Assembly (NCBI GenBank): GCA_014075275.1
Contig: CP046179.1
Span: 567,932 to 631,931, forward strand
Reading direction: 5' to 3'
DNA length: 64,000 bases
Origin: Boseongicola sp.
Lineage (GTDB): Bacteria; Pseudomonadota; Alphaproteobacteria; Rhodobacterales; Rhodobacteraceae
Part shown: positions 1-8,899 of the stretch, piece by piece
Position numbering within the stretch: position 1 is the stretch's first letter
How the letters are laid out: each line of letters begins with the position of its first letter
Notes under the pieces: model-generated
The model's input: the letters and a program-made list of their open reading frames with translations, nothing else
The model's database searches: none
Told to the model about the DNA's origin: nothing
Position numbers and translations under genes: made by a program

Positions 1-449
1 ATGATGCCGCCGTTGATCACGGTGGGGTCAAGGTCGCCCGCATCCAGAAGGGCGGCGACCAACGTTGTTGTGGTGGTTTTGCCGTGGGTTCCGGCGACAG
101 CGATGTTGGAGCGCAGGCGCATAAGCTCGGCGAGCATTTCGGCGCGGCGCACGACCGGCAGGCCAAGGCGACGGGTCTCGTCCAGTTCGGGATTGCCTGA
201 TTTGATCGCCGAAGAGATAACGACGACTTCGGCGTTTTCCAGATTTTCGGGGCGTTGACCTTCGAAGATGGTTGCGCCGAGCCTTTCCAGCCGGTTGGTG
301 AGTTTCGAACGTTTGAGGTCGCTGCCCTGCACGATGTAGCCTGCTTCGACCAGGACTTCGGCGATGCCGGACATGCCGATGCCGCCGATGCCGACGAAGT
401 GGATTGGCCCCATTTCGGTGGGCAGTTTGGTGGCGGCTGCGGCGTTCAT
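1..449 (-). CDS. murC: UDP-N-acetylmuramate--L-alanine ligase, N-terminal part
   Basis: Adds L-alanine to UDP-MurNAc, the first amino-acid ligation of the peptidoglycan stem peptide, in the cytoplasm. The gene runs off the left edge; only about 149 N-terminal residues are seen. They contain the Rossmann-like start [12 protein letters not shown] and the Mur-ligase ATP loop GTHGKTTTT. The start at 449 overlaps the murG stop by four bases (ATGA), indicating translational coupling in a ftsW-murG-murC operon. The C-terminal domain and stop lie outside the window, so intactness cannot be judged. Confidence 0.95.
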   Translation of the reverse strand, partial: MNAAAATKLPTEMGPIHFVGIGGIGMSGIAEVLVEAGYIVQGSDLKRSKLTNRLERLGATIFEGQRPENLENAEVVVISSAIKSGNPELDETRRLGLPVVRRAEMLAELMRLRSNIAVAGTHGKTTTTTLVAALLDAGDLDPTVINGGI

Positions 450-1543
450 CTGGATTTCTCCGCGAGTTGTTCGACCAGTTTGGCAAGGCGGTCTGTGGCG
501 TCGGGGATGCCTTGGGTGAGGGCGTTGGCGCTCATTTTGGCGGCATCTCCGGGTGTGGTGAGGATGGTGTTGATGTGTTCTGAAAGCGAGGCGGGATCAA
601 GGGCAATTTCGGGGATCATGATGGCGGCGTGGGCGTCGACGAGGCCGCGGGCGTTGGCGGTTTGATGGTCGGCAGTTGCGGCCGCGAAGGGGATCAGGAT
701 CGCTGGGCGACCGATGACGCTGATGTCTGCCACGGAGGAGGCCCCGGCGCGCGAGATCACCAGATGAGCATTGGCGATGCGTTGGGGGATGTCGGTGAAA
801 AAGGGCTGCACTTCGGCAGCAATCCCGGCCTTGGCGTATGTCGGGGTAACGCGAGACTGGTCTTCGGGGCGGGCCTGATGAGATACGCTGAGGCGTTCGC
901 GCACGGTCGCCGGAAGGCGCGAAATGGCGTCGGGCACAATGTCGCTGAGGATGCGGGCGCCCTGGCTGCCGCCCATTACCAGAATTGATATTGGGCCGGT
1001 TGCGGGGTCGCCGTAGTCGGATTTTGCGTGGTCCAGGATGACTTTGCGCACCGGGTTTCCGGTGTGGATGCCGGTGATGTTAGCAGGCAGAAGGGTCGGC
1101 CATGTGCCACAGGCGACGGTATCGACGCGGTGGGCAAAGACCTGATTGACCCGACCGAGCACGCCGTTTTGTTCGTGGATCATGCGCGGTATGCGCAGCA
1201 CCCACGCGGCGGCAAGCGCTGGGATGGAGGGATACCCCCCAAAACCTGCCACCACGGTTGGGCGATCGGATAGATAGCGAAACAGAGCTCCGGCGCAGCC
1301 ACCGACAATGCGGAATGGGACGACGAGTTTGGCCAGGGCACCGCCACGGGCAAATGTCGCGCTGGCAACTTCGCGAATGGTTACTTCGACGGGGAAGCCG
1401 CCGGCATAGCGGGCCCCGCGGGCATCGGTTGACAATGTGACGCGCCAGCCTTTGGCCAGCATGGCCTCGGCCAGGGCCTGGGCCGGGAACATATGTCCGC
1501 CAGTGCCGCCTGCGGCGATGACGAGATGCGGTGGGCGGCTCAT
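446..1543 (-). CDS. murG: MurG, lipid II-forming GlcNAc transferase
   Basis: Transfers GlcNAc from UDP-GlcNAc to lipid I to make lipid II, at the inner face of the cytoplasmic membrane. The 365 residues match the usual family length. The N-terminal glycine loop [16 protein letters not shown] and the C-terminal donor-site segment [16 protein letters not shown] are both present. The start overlaps the ftsW stop and the stop overlaps the murC start, each as ATGA, so the three genes are probably translated as a coupled unit. Confidence 0.96.
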   Translation of the reverse strand: MSRPPHLVIAAGGTGGHMFPAQALAEAMLAKGWRVTLSTDARGARYAGGFPVEVTIREVASATFARGGALAKLVVPFRIVGGCAGALFRYLSDRPTVVAGFGGYPSIPALAAAWVLRIPRMIHEQNGVLGRVNQVFAHRVDTVACGTWPTLLPANITGIHTGNPVRKVILDHAKSDYGDPATGPISILVMGGSQGARILSDIVPDAISRLPATVRERLSVSHQARPEDQSRVTPTYAKAGIAAEVQPFFTDIPQRIANAHLVISRAGASSVADISVIGRPAILIPFAAATADHQTANARGLVDAHAAIMIPEIALDPASLSEHINTILTTPGDAAKMSANALTQGIPDATDRLAKLVEQLAEKSR

Positions 1544-2706
1544 TTCCGGCTGCGGATCAGGTAATCGCTGATCTCGCCCTGTGGGCGTTTTCGGGTGAAG
1601 GCCAGGAGCATGCCCATCAGAATGCCCCCGGCAATCAGGGATGAGCCACCATAGCTGACAAAGGGCAGAGTCATGCCTTTGGCGGGAAGAAGGCGCACGG
1701 CAACGCTCATGTTGATCATGGCCTGAACGGCGAAAGTGCAGGCCAGCCCGGTGCCAGCAAGGCGAATGAACGGATCGCGTTCGCGCATCAGCCGAAAGAG
1801 CGAGCGCAGAACGATAGTTGCGTACAAAAGGATGATCACAAGGACCAGGACGAGACCGTATTCTTCGGCAGCAACGGCGATGATAAAGTCGGTATGCGCA
1901 TCAGGCAGGGACCATTTCACCGTGCCTTCGCCAACCCCAACGCCGAAGAAGCCGCCTTCGCGGATGGCATTGGCGGCGTAGCCAAGTTGCGTTGTTGGAT
2001 CGACTTCGGTGGATAAGAAACCGTCGATGCGGCGGGCGAAGTGTTCTGAGTTTTCGTACGCGAATGCGCCGCCAACGACGACAAGCCCGGCGATGCCAGC
2101 CAAGACCAGGAACGGTGCGCCGCCGATAAAATACATCACGCCCCACGCGAACATGACCAACGAAGCCTGGCCGAAGTCTGGCTGCAGAGCGAGGAGCAAC
2201 ACGATGATCAGGGCCAAAGCGAAAGAATAGCTTTTGCTGGGTGGGCCGGCGATTTCATTTGAAGCGGCGATCATCCAGCCTGCGACTACGATGAAACCGG
2301 GTTTCAGAAACTCGGATGGTTGGATCGAACCAAAGCCCAACGAGAACCAGCGCACCGCGCCCTTGCCATAGTCCTTACCGAATATGGGCAGGAGGAGAAG
2401 CGCAACAAAAGAGACCGTGAACCCGATCACAGCCAAACGCCGGACAGTGCGGGGTGCCATGAGCGTTAGAGCAAACATCGTTATGATCGCCAGTGTGCCA
2501 AAGGCAAGTTGGCGTTCGACGTAGTGAAAGGCTGAAAAGCCGTTACGCTCGGCCAAGGGAGGAGATGCCGCCAGCCCCAGCAAAAGCCCGATCCCGAACA
2601 GAATCAAAACGGCCGACAAGGACCATTTGTCGATGGTGCGCCACCAGCGGGGAAAGATCGGCTCGCCATCCTGCGCGGGGGCGGAGCCATAGACCATCTC
2701 GGTCAT
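1540..2706 (-). CDS. ftsW: FtsW, SEDS-family septal peptidoglycan polymerase
   Basis: Multi-pass inner-membrane glycan polymerase of the divisome, working with a class B penicillin-binding protein. The 388 residues hold about ten hydrophobic helices and the SEDS signature near the C-terminus ([11 protein letters not shown]). It is the first gene of the ftsW-murG-murC unit here. murD, often the upstream neighbour in related genomes, is not adjacent: about 330 bp without a convincing gene separate ftsW from an unrelated divergent membrane protein. Confidence 0.95.
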   Translation of the reverse strand: MTEMVYGSAPAQDGEPIFPRWWRTIDKWSLSAVLILFGIGLLLGLAASPPLAERNGFSAFHYVERQLAFGTLAIITMFALTLMAPRTVRRLAVIGFTVSFVALLLLPIFGKDYGKGAVRWFSLGFGSIQPSEFLKPGFIVVAGWMIAASNEIAGPPSKSYSFALALIIVLLLALQPDFGQASLVMFAWGVMYFIGGAPFLVLAGIAGLVVVGGAFAYENSEHFARRIDGFLSTEVDPTTQLGYAANAIREGGFFGVGVGEGTVKWSLPDAHTDFIIAVAAEEYGLVLVLVIILLYATIVLRSLFRLMRERDPFIRLAGTGLACTFAVQAMINMSVAVRLLPAKGMTLPFVSYGGSSLIAGGILMGMLLAFTRKRPQGEISDYLIRSRK

Positions 2707-3040
2707 GGAAACTGCTCTTTTGCCTGTTTTCGCCCGGTTGTCCGGATCTGTGAGCAGACTAACGAATCAGAGCGTGCGAAGCCAGCGAAACATAGTGTTT
2801 TCGCGTCGAAAGCTCTGCGGCGCCTTTGAGGGGCTGGGCGATAGATTGCCGAGGGGCGCTATGCGCGGATGTTTTTGGATATCTGTCGGCAACAATGGAT
2901 CGCCGTGCGGCAGTATTGCGTCGCCCGATTGAACAGAAGGATCACCGACATATTTCTGCCGATTTTCAAACACAAAGCGGCCATAGTTCATTTTGATTTT
3001 GAACTGTGGGGCATGGTCAGGAAAGGGAGTCTAGCCGCTG
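2707..3040. other. Intergenic region between ftsW and a divergent membrane protein
   Basis: A 334-bp gap that should hold the promoters of the ftsW operon and of the divergent gene at 3041. I see no clear -35/-10 pair, hairpin or RNA gene. A 74-codon minus-strand reading frame (2767-2991) lies inside, without a recognisable domain or good ribosome binding site; I do not call it a gene. Confidence 0.4.
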
Positions 3041-3667
3041 ATGGATATGACGTTTGTCAATGACGCTGCGCGCGCCGTGCACTTGCTGGGGCTGGCGATG
3101 GGATTTGGCGGCGCGATCATTGCAGACATTTCGGCGGTGCGTGCGGTGGTGCGTGCGCTGGACCATCGCGAGATTGAGATGCTGCGGCTGTTTCATAAAG
3201 TTGTTTTCACCGGGCTGGCCCTGCTGTGGGGCAGTGGCCTGGTTTTGTTGTGGCTGCGCACGGGGTTTGACCCCGATAATTTTTCACCGAAGCTGATAAC
3301 TAAGATCGGTGTGGTGGTCTTGCTGACATTAAACGCGGTGGCCATTGGGCGGATCGGATTGCCGACGATTGTTGCCTATCAAAGTTGGCGGTTCGGAGAT
3401 TTGCCTTTGCCGCTGCGATTTCAGCTGTCGGCCTTGGGGACGATGTCGGCGGCGTGCTGGATCAGTGCGTTGTGTCTAGGTGCCTTTAGCCAACTGAAGT
3501 CGATGAGTTGGGAGGCCCTGAGCCATATGGTGGGCATCGTTTATCTAGCGGCCCTGTGTCTGGCGGTGATTGCTGCCACCATCACACCACTGGTTGGGGT
3601 ATTTGTGCGTTATCGCGAGAGGCGGCGACATATGCAGGCGTTGGGGGTTGGACGCGTTCACGGCTGA
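3041..3667 (+). CDS. Multi-pass membrane protein of unknown function
   Basis: A 208-residue protein with about five predicted hydrophobic helices and a basic C-terminal tail (VRYRERRRH). A conserved-looking N-terminal segment reads AARAVHLLGLAMGFGGAI, reminiscent of heme- or copper-associated small membrane proteins (CopD/DUF2214-like), but I cannot assign it. It stands alone, with the AEC transporter 113 bp downstream on the same strand. The ATG at 3041 is the first in frame; the TGGATATG context leaves a second start two codons later possible. Confidence 0.7.
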   Translation: MDMTFVNDAARAVHLLGLAMGFGGAIIADISAVRAVVRALDHREIEMLRLFHKVVFTGLALLWGSGLVLLWLRTGFDPDNFSPKLITKIGVVVLLTLNAVAIGRIGLPTIVAYQSWRFGDLPLPLRFQLSALGTMSAACWISALCLGAFSQLKSMSWEALSHMVGIVYLAALCLAVIAATITPLVGVFVRYRERRRHMQALGVGRVHG

Positions 3668-3780
3668 ACTGCGAATTTCTGCCGCGTGGCCCCACACATT
3701 CGCTTTTCTATTCACCGGGCAGGGATTACCCTTTGTTGAACTGGGTGTTGCTAGTCTGGCTTTGATGAGGGGGGCTGATC

Positions 3781-4710
3781 ATGCTGGAAGTGTTCCTTCA
3801 GACGCTGCCATTCTTCATGTTGATCGGGCTGGGCTTTACGGCTGGGCGCATCGGTTTTTTCTCTGCCGAGGCGACGGCCTATCTGACCAAATTTGTTTTC
3901 TACTTTGCCCTGACGGCGCTGTTGTTCCGGTTTACATCACAGATTTCAATATCAGAGCTGTTTGATGGTCCGACTATGTCGGCCTATTTTCTGGCGTCTT
4001 TCGCGCATTGGGCGATCATGGTCGCGATTGCTTTGATGCGTGGTCATAAACTGGCAGAGGCGGGTTTCGAGGGGCATACCGCTGTCCATGGTAACCTGGG
4101 GTTCATCGGTATTCCGATGTTGGGGTCGCTGTTTGGGCCAGAGGCTGTGGCGGTGATCTTGCTGCTGGTTTTCGTGGATATGGTTGTGTTCGGAACGCTG
4201 GTGGTTGTGCTTGTCAGCCTTGGGCAACAGGGGCGCGTGACATGGGCCAGCTGGAATACGGTTTTACGGGGTCTTTTCAGCAATCCGATGATTGTTGCCA
4301 TCGTCTGCGGTTTGCTGTGGTCCGCGACCGGGCTGATTGTGCCCGAGCCGGTGGGGCGGTTCTTTGACATTCTGGGGGCGGCGGCCACGCCGGGGGCGCT
4401 GTTCGCGATTGGGTGTTCGCTGGCTTACAAGCGGGTTGAAGACCCGGCGACGGCCGTCTGGTTGTCGGTTGGCAAGTTGGTGATCCATCCACTCTTTGTT
4501 TTTGTCGGCGCGTTCGTTGTGTTCTCGGTTGATCCGTTCACGGCAACGGTGATGGTTGCGGCGGCGGCGTTACCAGTGGCCGGGAACATCTATTTGCTGG
4601 CGCAACATTACGATGTGACGCCCGAGCGGGTTTCAGCGGCCATCTTGATATCGACGGTTGCCGGCATCGTGACGGTTCCGGTCATCTTGTCATTTGCTTT
4701 GGCACTCTGA
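3781..4710 (+). CDS. AEC-family (auxin efflux carrier-like) transporter
   Basis: Inner-membrane permease of 309 residues with about ten hydrophobic helices, the normal AEC length. Recognisable features are the N-terminal LPFFMLIGLGFTAGR, the mid-protein NLGFIGIPMLGSLFG and the late AAALPVAGNIYLLAQ segments. Bacterial members move organic acids such as malonate or malate; the substrate cannot be told from sequence. It ends convergently with rpoH, sharing the short terminator-containing gap 4711-4802. Confidence 0.88.
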   Translation: MLEVFLQTLPFFMLIGLGFTAGRIGFFSAEATAYLTKFVFYFALTALLFRFTSQISISELFDGPTMSAYFLASFAHWAIMVAIALMRGHKLAEAGFEGHTAVHGNLGFIGIPMLGSLFGPEAVAVILLLVFVDMVVFGTLVVVLVSLGQQGRVTWASWNTVLRGLFSNPMIVAIVCGLLWSATGLIVPEPVGRFFDILGAAATPGALFAIGCSLAYKRVEDPATAVWLSVGKLVIHPLFVFVGAFVVFSVDPFTATVMVAAAALPVAGNIYLLAQHYDVTPERVSAAILISTVAGIVTVPVILSFALAL

Positions 4711-4728
4711 TTTTAGGTCAAGGGGCGC

Positions 4729-4764
4729 AAAAAAGGCCCCGCAGCGGGGATGCGCGGGACCTTT
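4729..4764 (-). terminator. Rho-independent terminator downstream of rpoH
   Basis: Read on the minus strand, AAAGGTCCCGC pairs with GCGGGGCCTTT across an 11-base loop, the single irregular pair being a G-U wobble, and is followed by a run of six T. On the plus strand that same pair is a C/A mismatch and the U-run is short, so the hairpin best fits termination of rpoH, with weaker use for the convergent transporter. Confidence 0.8.
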
Positions 4765-4802
4765 CGGGGGGGACTGATCTCTGAGAAGGGACGTTACAGA
4801 AA

Positions 4803-5699
4803 TCAGGCTGGTTCCAGCATTCCTTTTTCTTTTGCGAGCTCCTGCATTTTCTTTTGCAGTTTCTCGAATGCGCGCACTTCGATCTGGCGAATGCGTTCAC
4901 GGCTGACGTCGTATTGGCCGGACAGCGTTTCCAGTGTTACCGGCGCGTCTTGCAGACGGCGCTGGTTCAGGATGTCCTGCTCGCGTTCGTTCAGCACGCT
5001 CATGGCTTCGGTCAGAAGCTCGCGACGCACATCAAGTTCGTCTTTGGCTTCATAATCGCTGGCCTGGTCGGCGTCTTCGTCTTCCAACCAATCCTGCCAT
5101 TGCGCAGCACCTTCACCATCCGCTGAGATTGTGGCGTTCAGCGAGGCATCGCCACCGGACATCCGGCGGTTCATTGAGATAACTTCGGTTTCGGTCACCG
5201 ATAGATCGTGCGCGATGCGTGCCACATGTTCGGGGCGTAAATCACCGTCTTCAAGCGCGCCGATGCGGGCCTTGGCCTTGCGCAGGTTGAAAAACAGTTT
5301 CTTTTGCGCCGACGTTGTGCCGAGCTTCACCAGCGACCAGGACCGCAGGATGTATTCCTGGATCGAGGCACGGATCCACCACATGGCGTAAGTGGCCAGA
5401 CGGAAGCCCTTTTCAGGGTCGAACCGTTTGACGGCCTGCATAAGACCGACGTTGGCTTCGGAAATAACTTCGGCCTGTGGGAGGCCATAGCCGCGATAGC
5501 CCATAGCAATCTTGGCGGCCAATCGCAGGTGCGAAGTCACCATCTTATGGGCCGACGCGGTGTCCTGATCTTCGACCCAGCGTTTTGCCAGCATGTACTC
5601 TTCTTCGGGCTCCAACATCGGAAACTTCCGAATGTCCTGGAGATACCGGTTCAGCCCGCCTTCCGGCGTCGGTGCGGGGAGATTTGCGTAGTTAGCCAT
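4803..5699 (-). CDS. rpoH: RNA polymerase sigma-32 (heat-shock) factor
   Basis: Directs RNA polymerase to heat-shock and related stress promoters. The 298 residues show region 2 (YAMWWIRASIQEYILRS, about 104-120), the RpoH box QKKLFFNLRK (132-141), which distinguishes RpoH from other sigma-70 paralogues, and region 4.2 ([19 protein letters not shown]). The start is set by an AAAGGA motif eight bases upstream. A sigma-32-like promoter lies at 5746-5774, suggesting autoregulation. Many Rhodobacterales carry two rpoH copies; which one this is cannot be decided here. Confidence 0.96.
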   Translation of the reverse strand: MANYANLPAPTPEGGLNRYLQDIRKFPMLEPEEEYMLAKRWVEDQDTASAHKMVTSHLRLAAKIAMGYRGYGLPQAEVISEANVGLMQAVKRFDPEKGFRLATYAMWWIRASIQEYILRSWSLVKLGTTSAQKKLFFNLRKAKARIGALEDGDLRPEHVARIAHDLSVTETEVISMNRRMSGGDASLNATISADGEGAAQWQDWLEDEDADQASDYEAKDELDVRRELLTEAMSVLNEREQDILNQRRLQDAPVTLETLSGQYDVSRERIRQIEVRAFEKLQKKMQELAKEKGMLEPA

Positions 5700-5745
5700 C
5701 TCAATATCCTTTCCCTGTCCATCGCTATGTTGCGACGCTTAACAT

Positions 5746-5774
5746 AGATGGTGAACCGTTCAGTTCACTTCAAG
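5746..5774 (-). promoter_or_regulatory. Candidate sigma-32-type promoter of rpoH with internal palindrome
   Basis: On the minus strand, CTTGAAG (5768-5774), a 14-bp spacer and CACCATCT (5746-5753) each differ by one base from the enterobacterial sigma-32 elements CTTGAAA and CCCCATNT, at the canonical spacing. The elements lie 47-75 bases before the rpoH start. A 6-bp inverted repeat GTGAAC/GTTCAC (5751-5768) sits between and overlapping them and could bind a regulator. No transcript data support it. Confidence 0.5.
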
Positions 5775-5909
5775 GCCCTATGCGCGAATTCTGTCATCTT
5801 TCAATGAAAAATAGATGACCACGCTTGGGCGCAATTTCCAGCATTTGCCGGTTTACTTCACATATGTGTGCAGAGATACCGTGCCAAGTCGCAGAAGATG
5901 TGCAGAAAT

Positions 5910-6923
5910 TCACAAGGGGTTCAGCGCTTTTCGGAGGGCCGAAATATCCTGTGGCAGGGGTGAACTGAAGCTAGTTTGCTGACCGTTTACGGGGTGCAGG
6001 AAACCTAAAGTTTCGGCGTGAAGCGCCTGACGAGGAAAGGTTTTTGCCGTTTCGGCACCCGGAGTGTCCGAGGACATTTTTCGTCGTCCGCCGTAGGTTT
6101 GATCACCGATCAACGCGTGTCCGATATGAGCCATGTGAACGCGTATCTGATGCGTGCGGCCAGTTTCCAACTGACATAAAACCTCGGCCGCGGAGGTGCC
6201 GAATGTTTCATTCACCTTAAAGCGGGTCACTGCATGGCGGCCGCCCTGAAATAAAACTGACTGTTTTTGACGGTCAGTTTTGTGGCGCGCGAGGTGAGTC
6301 GTGATCTTGATTGTGTTTCCGGGCTCGAAACTGACGCCCGGCACACCACGCAGACGTGGATCGCCCATGCTGGGTAGGCCAAAACAAATGGCCCGGTATT
6401 GGCGCTGAACGGTGTGGGCGGCGAATTGGTCTGCCAATCCATGATGGGCCGCATCGGATTTGGCGACAACGAGAAGGCCGGACGTGTCCTTGTCGATGCG
6501 GTGCACGATGCCCGGGCGTTTTTCACCGCCAACGCCAGAAAGATTGCCGCCGAAGTGATGGAGAAGGGCGTTGACCAGGGTGCCGGAATAAGAGCCGGGG
6601 GCAGGGTGAACCACCATGCCGGCAGGTTTATCGACAACGATCAGGTCGTCGTCTTCATGGATCACGGTCAGAGGGATGTCTTCGGGCAGGGTTTCGACGT
6701 CGGTCGCTTCCTGCACTGCAATTTCGAAGGTTTCGCCTTCGATCACCTTGGCCTTTGCGTCGGTGATGATCTGGCCATCTTTTGAGACCGCGCCTTCGGT
6801 CAGCAATTTCGCAATGCGCGACCGGGAAAGATGCGCCTGCTCTGGCACATCGCGCGCCAGCGCCTTATCAAGGCGCGACGGCGGCGAGGCGCCGATGACG
6901 ATGTGATGGGTTGTGACTGGCAT
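5910..6923 (-). CDS. rluD: RluD-type 23S rRNA pseudouridine synthase
   Basis: Isomerises uridines in helix 69 of 23S rRNA (positions 1911, 1915 and 1917 in E. coli numbering). It has an N-terminal S4-like RNA-binding segment (SRLDKALARDVPE ... SRSRIAKLL) and the catalytic signature GIVHRIDKDTSGLLVVAK with the active-site Asp. The start at 6923 was chosen because family homology begins at MPVTTHHIVIGAS; an upstream frame extension to 7043 would run into the divergent gene. The start codon overlaps that gene's start at CATG (6921-6924). It precedes rpoH by 210 bp. Confidence 0.93.
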   Translation of the reverse strand: MPVTTHHIVIGASPPSRLDKALARDVPEQAHLSRSRIAKLLTEGAVSKDGQIITDAKAKVIEGETFEIAVQEATDVETLPEDIPLTVIHEDDDLIVVDKPAGMVVHPAPGSYSGTLVNALLHHFGGNLSGVGGEKRPGIVHRIDKDTSGLLVVAKSDAAHHGLADQFAAHTVQRQYRAICFGLPSMGDPRLRGVPGVSFEPGNTIKITTHLARHKTDRQKQSVLFQGGRHAVTRFKVNETFGTSAAEVLCQLETGRTHQIRVHMAHIGHALIGDQTYGGRRKMSSDTPGAETAKTFPRQALHAETLGFLHPVNGQQTSFSSPLPQDISALRKALNPL

Positions 6924-7227
6924 GGATGATACGGGCTCTTCGGGCGGTGAGGTGAAGCACCTCAGATATCTCAAGTGGTTGGTGACGATACTGACGTTGA
7001 CTATGATCGGCGGGTTTCTAACCATTGTCGCGCTTTTTGTCATGCGGTTCTCGGAAATGAATTCAGTGGCGTTGCCTGATGAGGTGGTTTTGCCTGAGGG
7101 CGCAGAGGCGGTTGCGTTTACACGCGGCGAGGGATGGTTTGCGATTGTAACGGCGGAAGATGAGATTTTAATCTACAGCCGGGTGACCGGAAACCTGCGG
7201 CAGCGTATTCAGATCGAAGCCGAGTAG
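6922..7227 (+). CDS. Small single-pass membrane protein (DUF6476-like)
   Basis: About 101 residues: a short hydrophilic N-terminus, one transmembrane helix (LKWLVTILTLTMIGGFLTIV) and a periplasmic domain ending in a beta-rich segment (FAIVTAEDEILIYSRVTG). The type is common next to rluD in Rhodobacterales; the function is unknown. An in-frame GTG at 6913 is an alternative start. The ATG at 6922 and the rluD ATG share the palindrome CATG on opposite strands, so each gene's promoter must lie inside the other gene. Confidence 0.75.
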   Translation: MDDTGSSGGEVKHLRYLKWLVTILTLTMIGGFLTIVALFVMRFSEMNSVALPDEVVLPEGAEAVAFTRGEGWFAIVTAEDEILIYSRVTGNLRQRIQIEAE

Positions 7228-7235
7228 AGGGGTTT

Positions 7236-7266
7236 AGGGGCGCTGCCCCTCGGGGGCTTTGCCCCC
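7236..7266. terminator. Tandem GC hairpins between convergent genes
   Basis: Two adjacent perfect hairpins: AGGGGC-GCT-GCCCCT (7236-7250) and GGGGGC-TTT-GCCCCC (7252-7266), followed by TCACCCCGAAGTATTT. They lie between the convergent DUF6476-like and metallophosphoesterase genes and probably act as a bidirectional terminator, although neither has a strong T-run. From memory, this hairpin-plus-tail pattern is frequent at gene ends in Roseobacter-group genomes; only one copy is in the window. Confidence 0.55.
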
Positions 7267-7297
7267 TCACCCCGAAGTATTTAAAGACAGAAGAAGC

Positions 7298-8053
7298 TCA
7301 GGCGATCCAGCCGGTTTCTACCGCCTGAGCCCAGCTTTCGGCGTCTTTTTGGCGGGCGAGGGCGGCCATTTCGCTGGCATCATAGGGGACTGCGATCAGG
7401 TCGGCTGACCAGCCGGTATTGGATTTGGTGACAATGGCATAACGCGCGTCGGGCGAGCCGGTTTGGTGGATGAAATTTGGATCCATCCGCGAGTCGAGAT
7501 AGGCCGGGCAGCCGACGCTGCCGGGATTTACAACAAGTTGGCCGGTCGGCAGGTGCACGAGGCGCGGCGCATGGGTGTGGCCGCAGCAGATGACGGGAGC
7601 GGAGACGTTTCCCGCACGCAGAACGACATCGGGTAGATCGCGCGCGACGAGGCGGTGTTGGGGGCCGCGATAGTCGAGCCAGTTTTCTTCGTCACTGTCG
7701 GGTGTTGCGTGGCACAGGAAGATGTCGCCGAGTTCGAGGGTTGCGGGCGTGGCGCGGATCCAATTCAGCATGTCGTTGGTCAGCGTGTCGATCACCCAGC
7801 ATTCCCAGAGGCCCATTTCCGATTTTGGCCTGTCGATGAGCTGGCGGTCGTGGTTGCCGCCGACCGTGGGCAGGTTTAGCGGCATGAGGCGCTGGGCGGT
7901 TGCGGCACCATCGAATGGGCCGCTGAGGCTGTCGCCGAGGTTGGCAATCCGTGTAATGCCGCGCTGTTCGATGTCTGACAAAACGGCATTGAGTGCGGCG
8001 ATGTTGGAATGGATATCGCTGATAACGGCGAGAGGGGAAAATGCATCGCTCAT
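7298..8053 (-). CDS. Metallophosphoesterase family protein
   Basis: Cytoplasmic calcineurin-like phosphoesterase of 251 residues. The metal-binding blocks are all visible: DIHSN, GDSLSG, GNHD and GHTHAPR, with VVNPGSVGCP after them. This layout resembles YfcE/MJ0936-type phosphodiesterases; the natural substrate is unknown. The gene stands alone between the 7.24-kb hairpins and the lipoprotein gene 27 bp upstream on the same strand, so the two may share a transcript. Confidence 0.85.
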   Translation of the reverse strand: MSDAFSPLAVISDIHSNIAALNAVLSDIEQRGITRIANLGDSLSGPFDGAATAQRLMPLNLPTVGGNHDRQLIDRPKSEMGLWECWVIDTLTNDMLNWIRATPATLELGDIFLCHATPDSDEENWLDYRGPQHRLVARDLPDVVLRAGNVSAPVICCGHTHAPRLVHLPTGQLVVNPGSVGCPAYLDSRMDPNFIHQTGSPDARYAIVTKSNTGWSADLIAVPYDASEMAALARQKDAESWAQAVETGWIA

Positions 8054-8080
8054 CCCGCCGTTGTCCGGTATCTTGTGGGT

Positions 8081-8674
8081 TTAGTCCACGGCAAAGCCGC
8101 CAGAATAGACCATCGTGCTGGAATTGCCGTGAAATGCTCCTGCTGCGCCATTTGCGCCAATCATCCCATCAAGGTCGCCTGAAAGCCCTTTGTAGCTGAC
8201 AGAGCCGTCGATGTCGCTGCCGGTGAACGTGCCGGCAACGTCAAGGTTACCCGAGGTGCCTGTAAGGGTGCCGGCGGCGAAGTCTGCATCGAGTGTAATA
8301 ACACCTGTTTCGCTGGTTTGGAGGCCGGAGATATAGCCGGAGGTATAGCCAGTGGACGTTACCGTGATGCCCTCAATTGCCAGAACTTCCCAATCGCCGA
8401 AGAATGACGCGTTGGTGGTGAGGTTTGCGCCCACGTCGACGAAGGGGTCGAGGCCTGCGTAGGCAACGGCGCCCAACGATGTGTCGGTGCCGGTAACGAA
8501 ATGCACCGTGCCGACCGCGCCAGTGACAGTTGCATTGCGTTCGTTGGATAAGGTGACTGGGATGCCGGATGCTGTTGCGGTTTGTATACCCGAATGCGTC
8601 CAGTCCTGATCTTCAATGCCGATGCATCCAGCGAGAATTGCCGGTGTAATGAGTGCTGTGATGGAGTGTTTCAT
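8081..8674 (-). CDS. Outer-membrane lipoprotein with TbpB-like beta-barrel domain
   Basis: About 197 residues. The signal peptide ends in a lipobox (PAILAGC), so the mature protein should be lipid-anchored. The C-terminal half carries glycine- and threonine-rich strand repeats (DADFAAGTLTG, GSVSYKGLSGDLDG, GAAGAFHG) typical of the transferrin-binding-protein-like barrel found in Slam-dependent surface lipoproteins; no Slam gene is in view. Tandem ATGs at 8677 and 8674 are both possible; 8674 gives better spacing to a GGAA motif. An open frame to 8833 would overlap tRNA-His and is rejected. Confidence 0.7.
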   Translation of the reverse strand: MKHSITALITPAILAGCIGIEDQDWTHSGIQTATASGIPVTLSNERNATVTGAVGTVHFVTGTDTSLGAVAYAGLDPFVDVGANLTTNASFFGDWEVLAIEGITVTSTGYTSGYISGLQTSETGVITLDADFAAGTLTGTSGNLDVAGTFTGSDIDGSVSYKGLSGDLDGMIGANGAAGAFHGNSSTMVYSGGFAVD

Positions 8675-8771
8675 CATAAATTCCAAAAAAATTGTTTGCC
8701 AAAATACTCGGGGCAAACTGAACCATGAACATGGCGGTATTATGGAATTTCTGACGAAAATTTGGGGGTGA

Positions 8772-8848
8772 TGGTACCGCCTCCCCGGCTTGAACGGGGG
8801 ACCCCTGGTTCCACAAACCAGTGCTCTAACCAACTGAGCTAAGGCGGC
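8772..8848 (-). tRNA. tRNA-His(GTG)
   Basis: A 77-nt cloverleaf with encoded CCA: acceptor GCCGCCT/AGGCGGT, D-stem GCTC/GAGC, anticodon arm CTGGT-TTGTGGA-ACCAG (anticodon GTG), T-arm CCCCG-TTCAAGC-CGGGG. Position 73 is A and the encoded base before G1 is T. The usual bacterial G-1:C73 identity pair is therefore absent, which agrees with the known alphaproteobacterial tRNA-His exception. Confidence 0.96.
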
Positions 8849-8899
8849 ACGCTAGGGGCGATTTAGCGTCCGATCCGGGCGATTGCAAGTGTTGAGATG

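Noticed and set aside
2767-2991. Possible 74-residue protein upstream of ftsW
   Set aside because: No domain, no convincing binding site, proline-rich random-looking sequence; left as part of the intergenic region.
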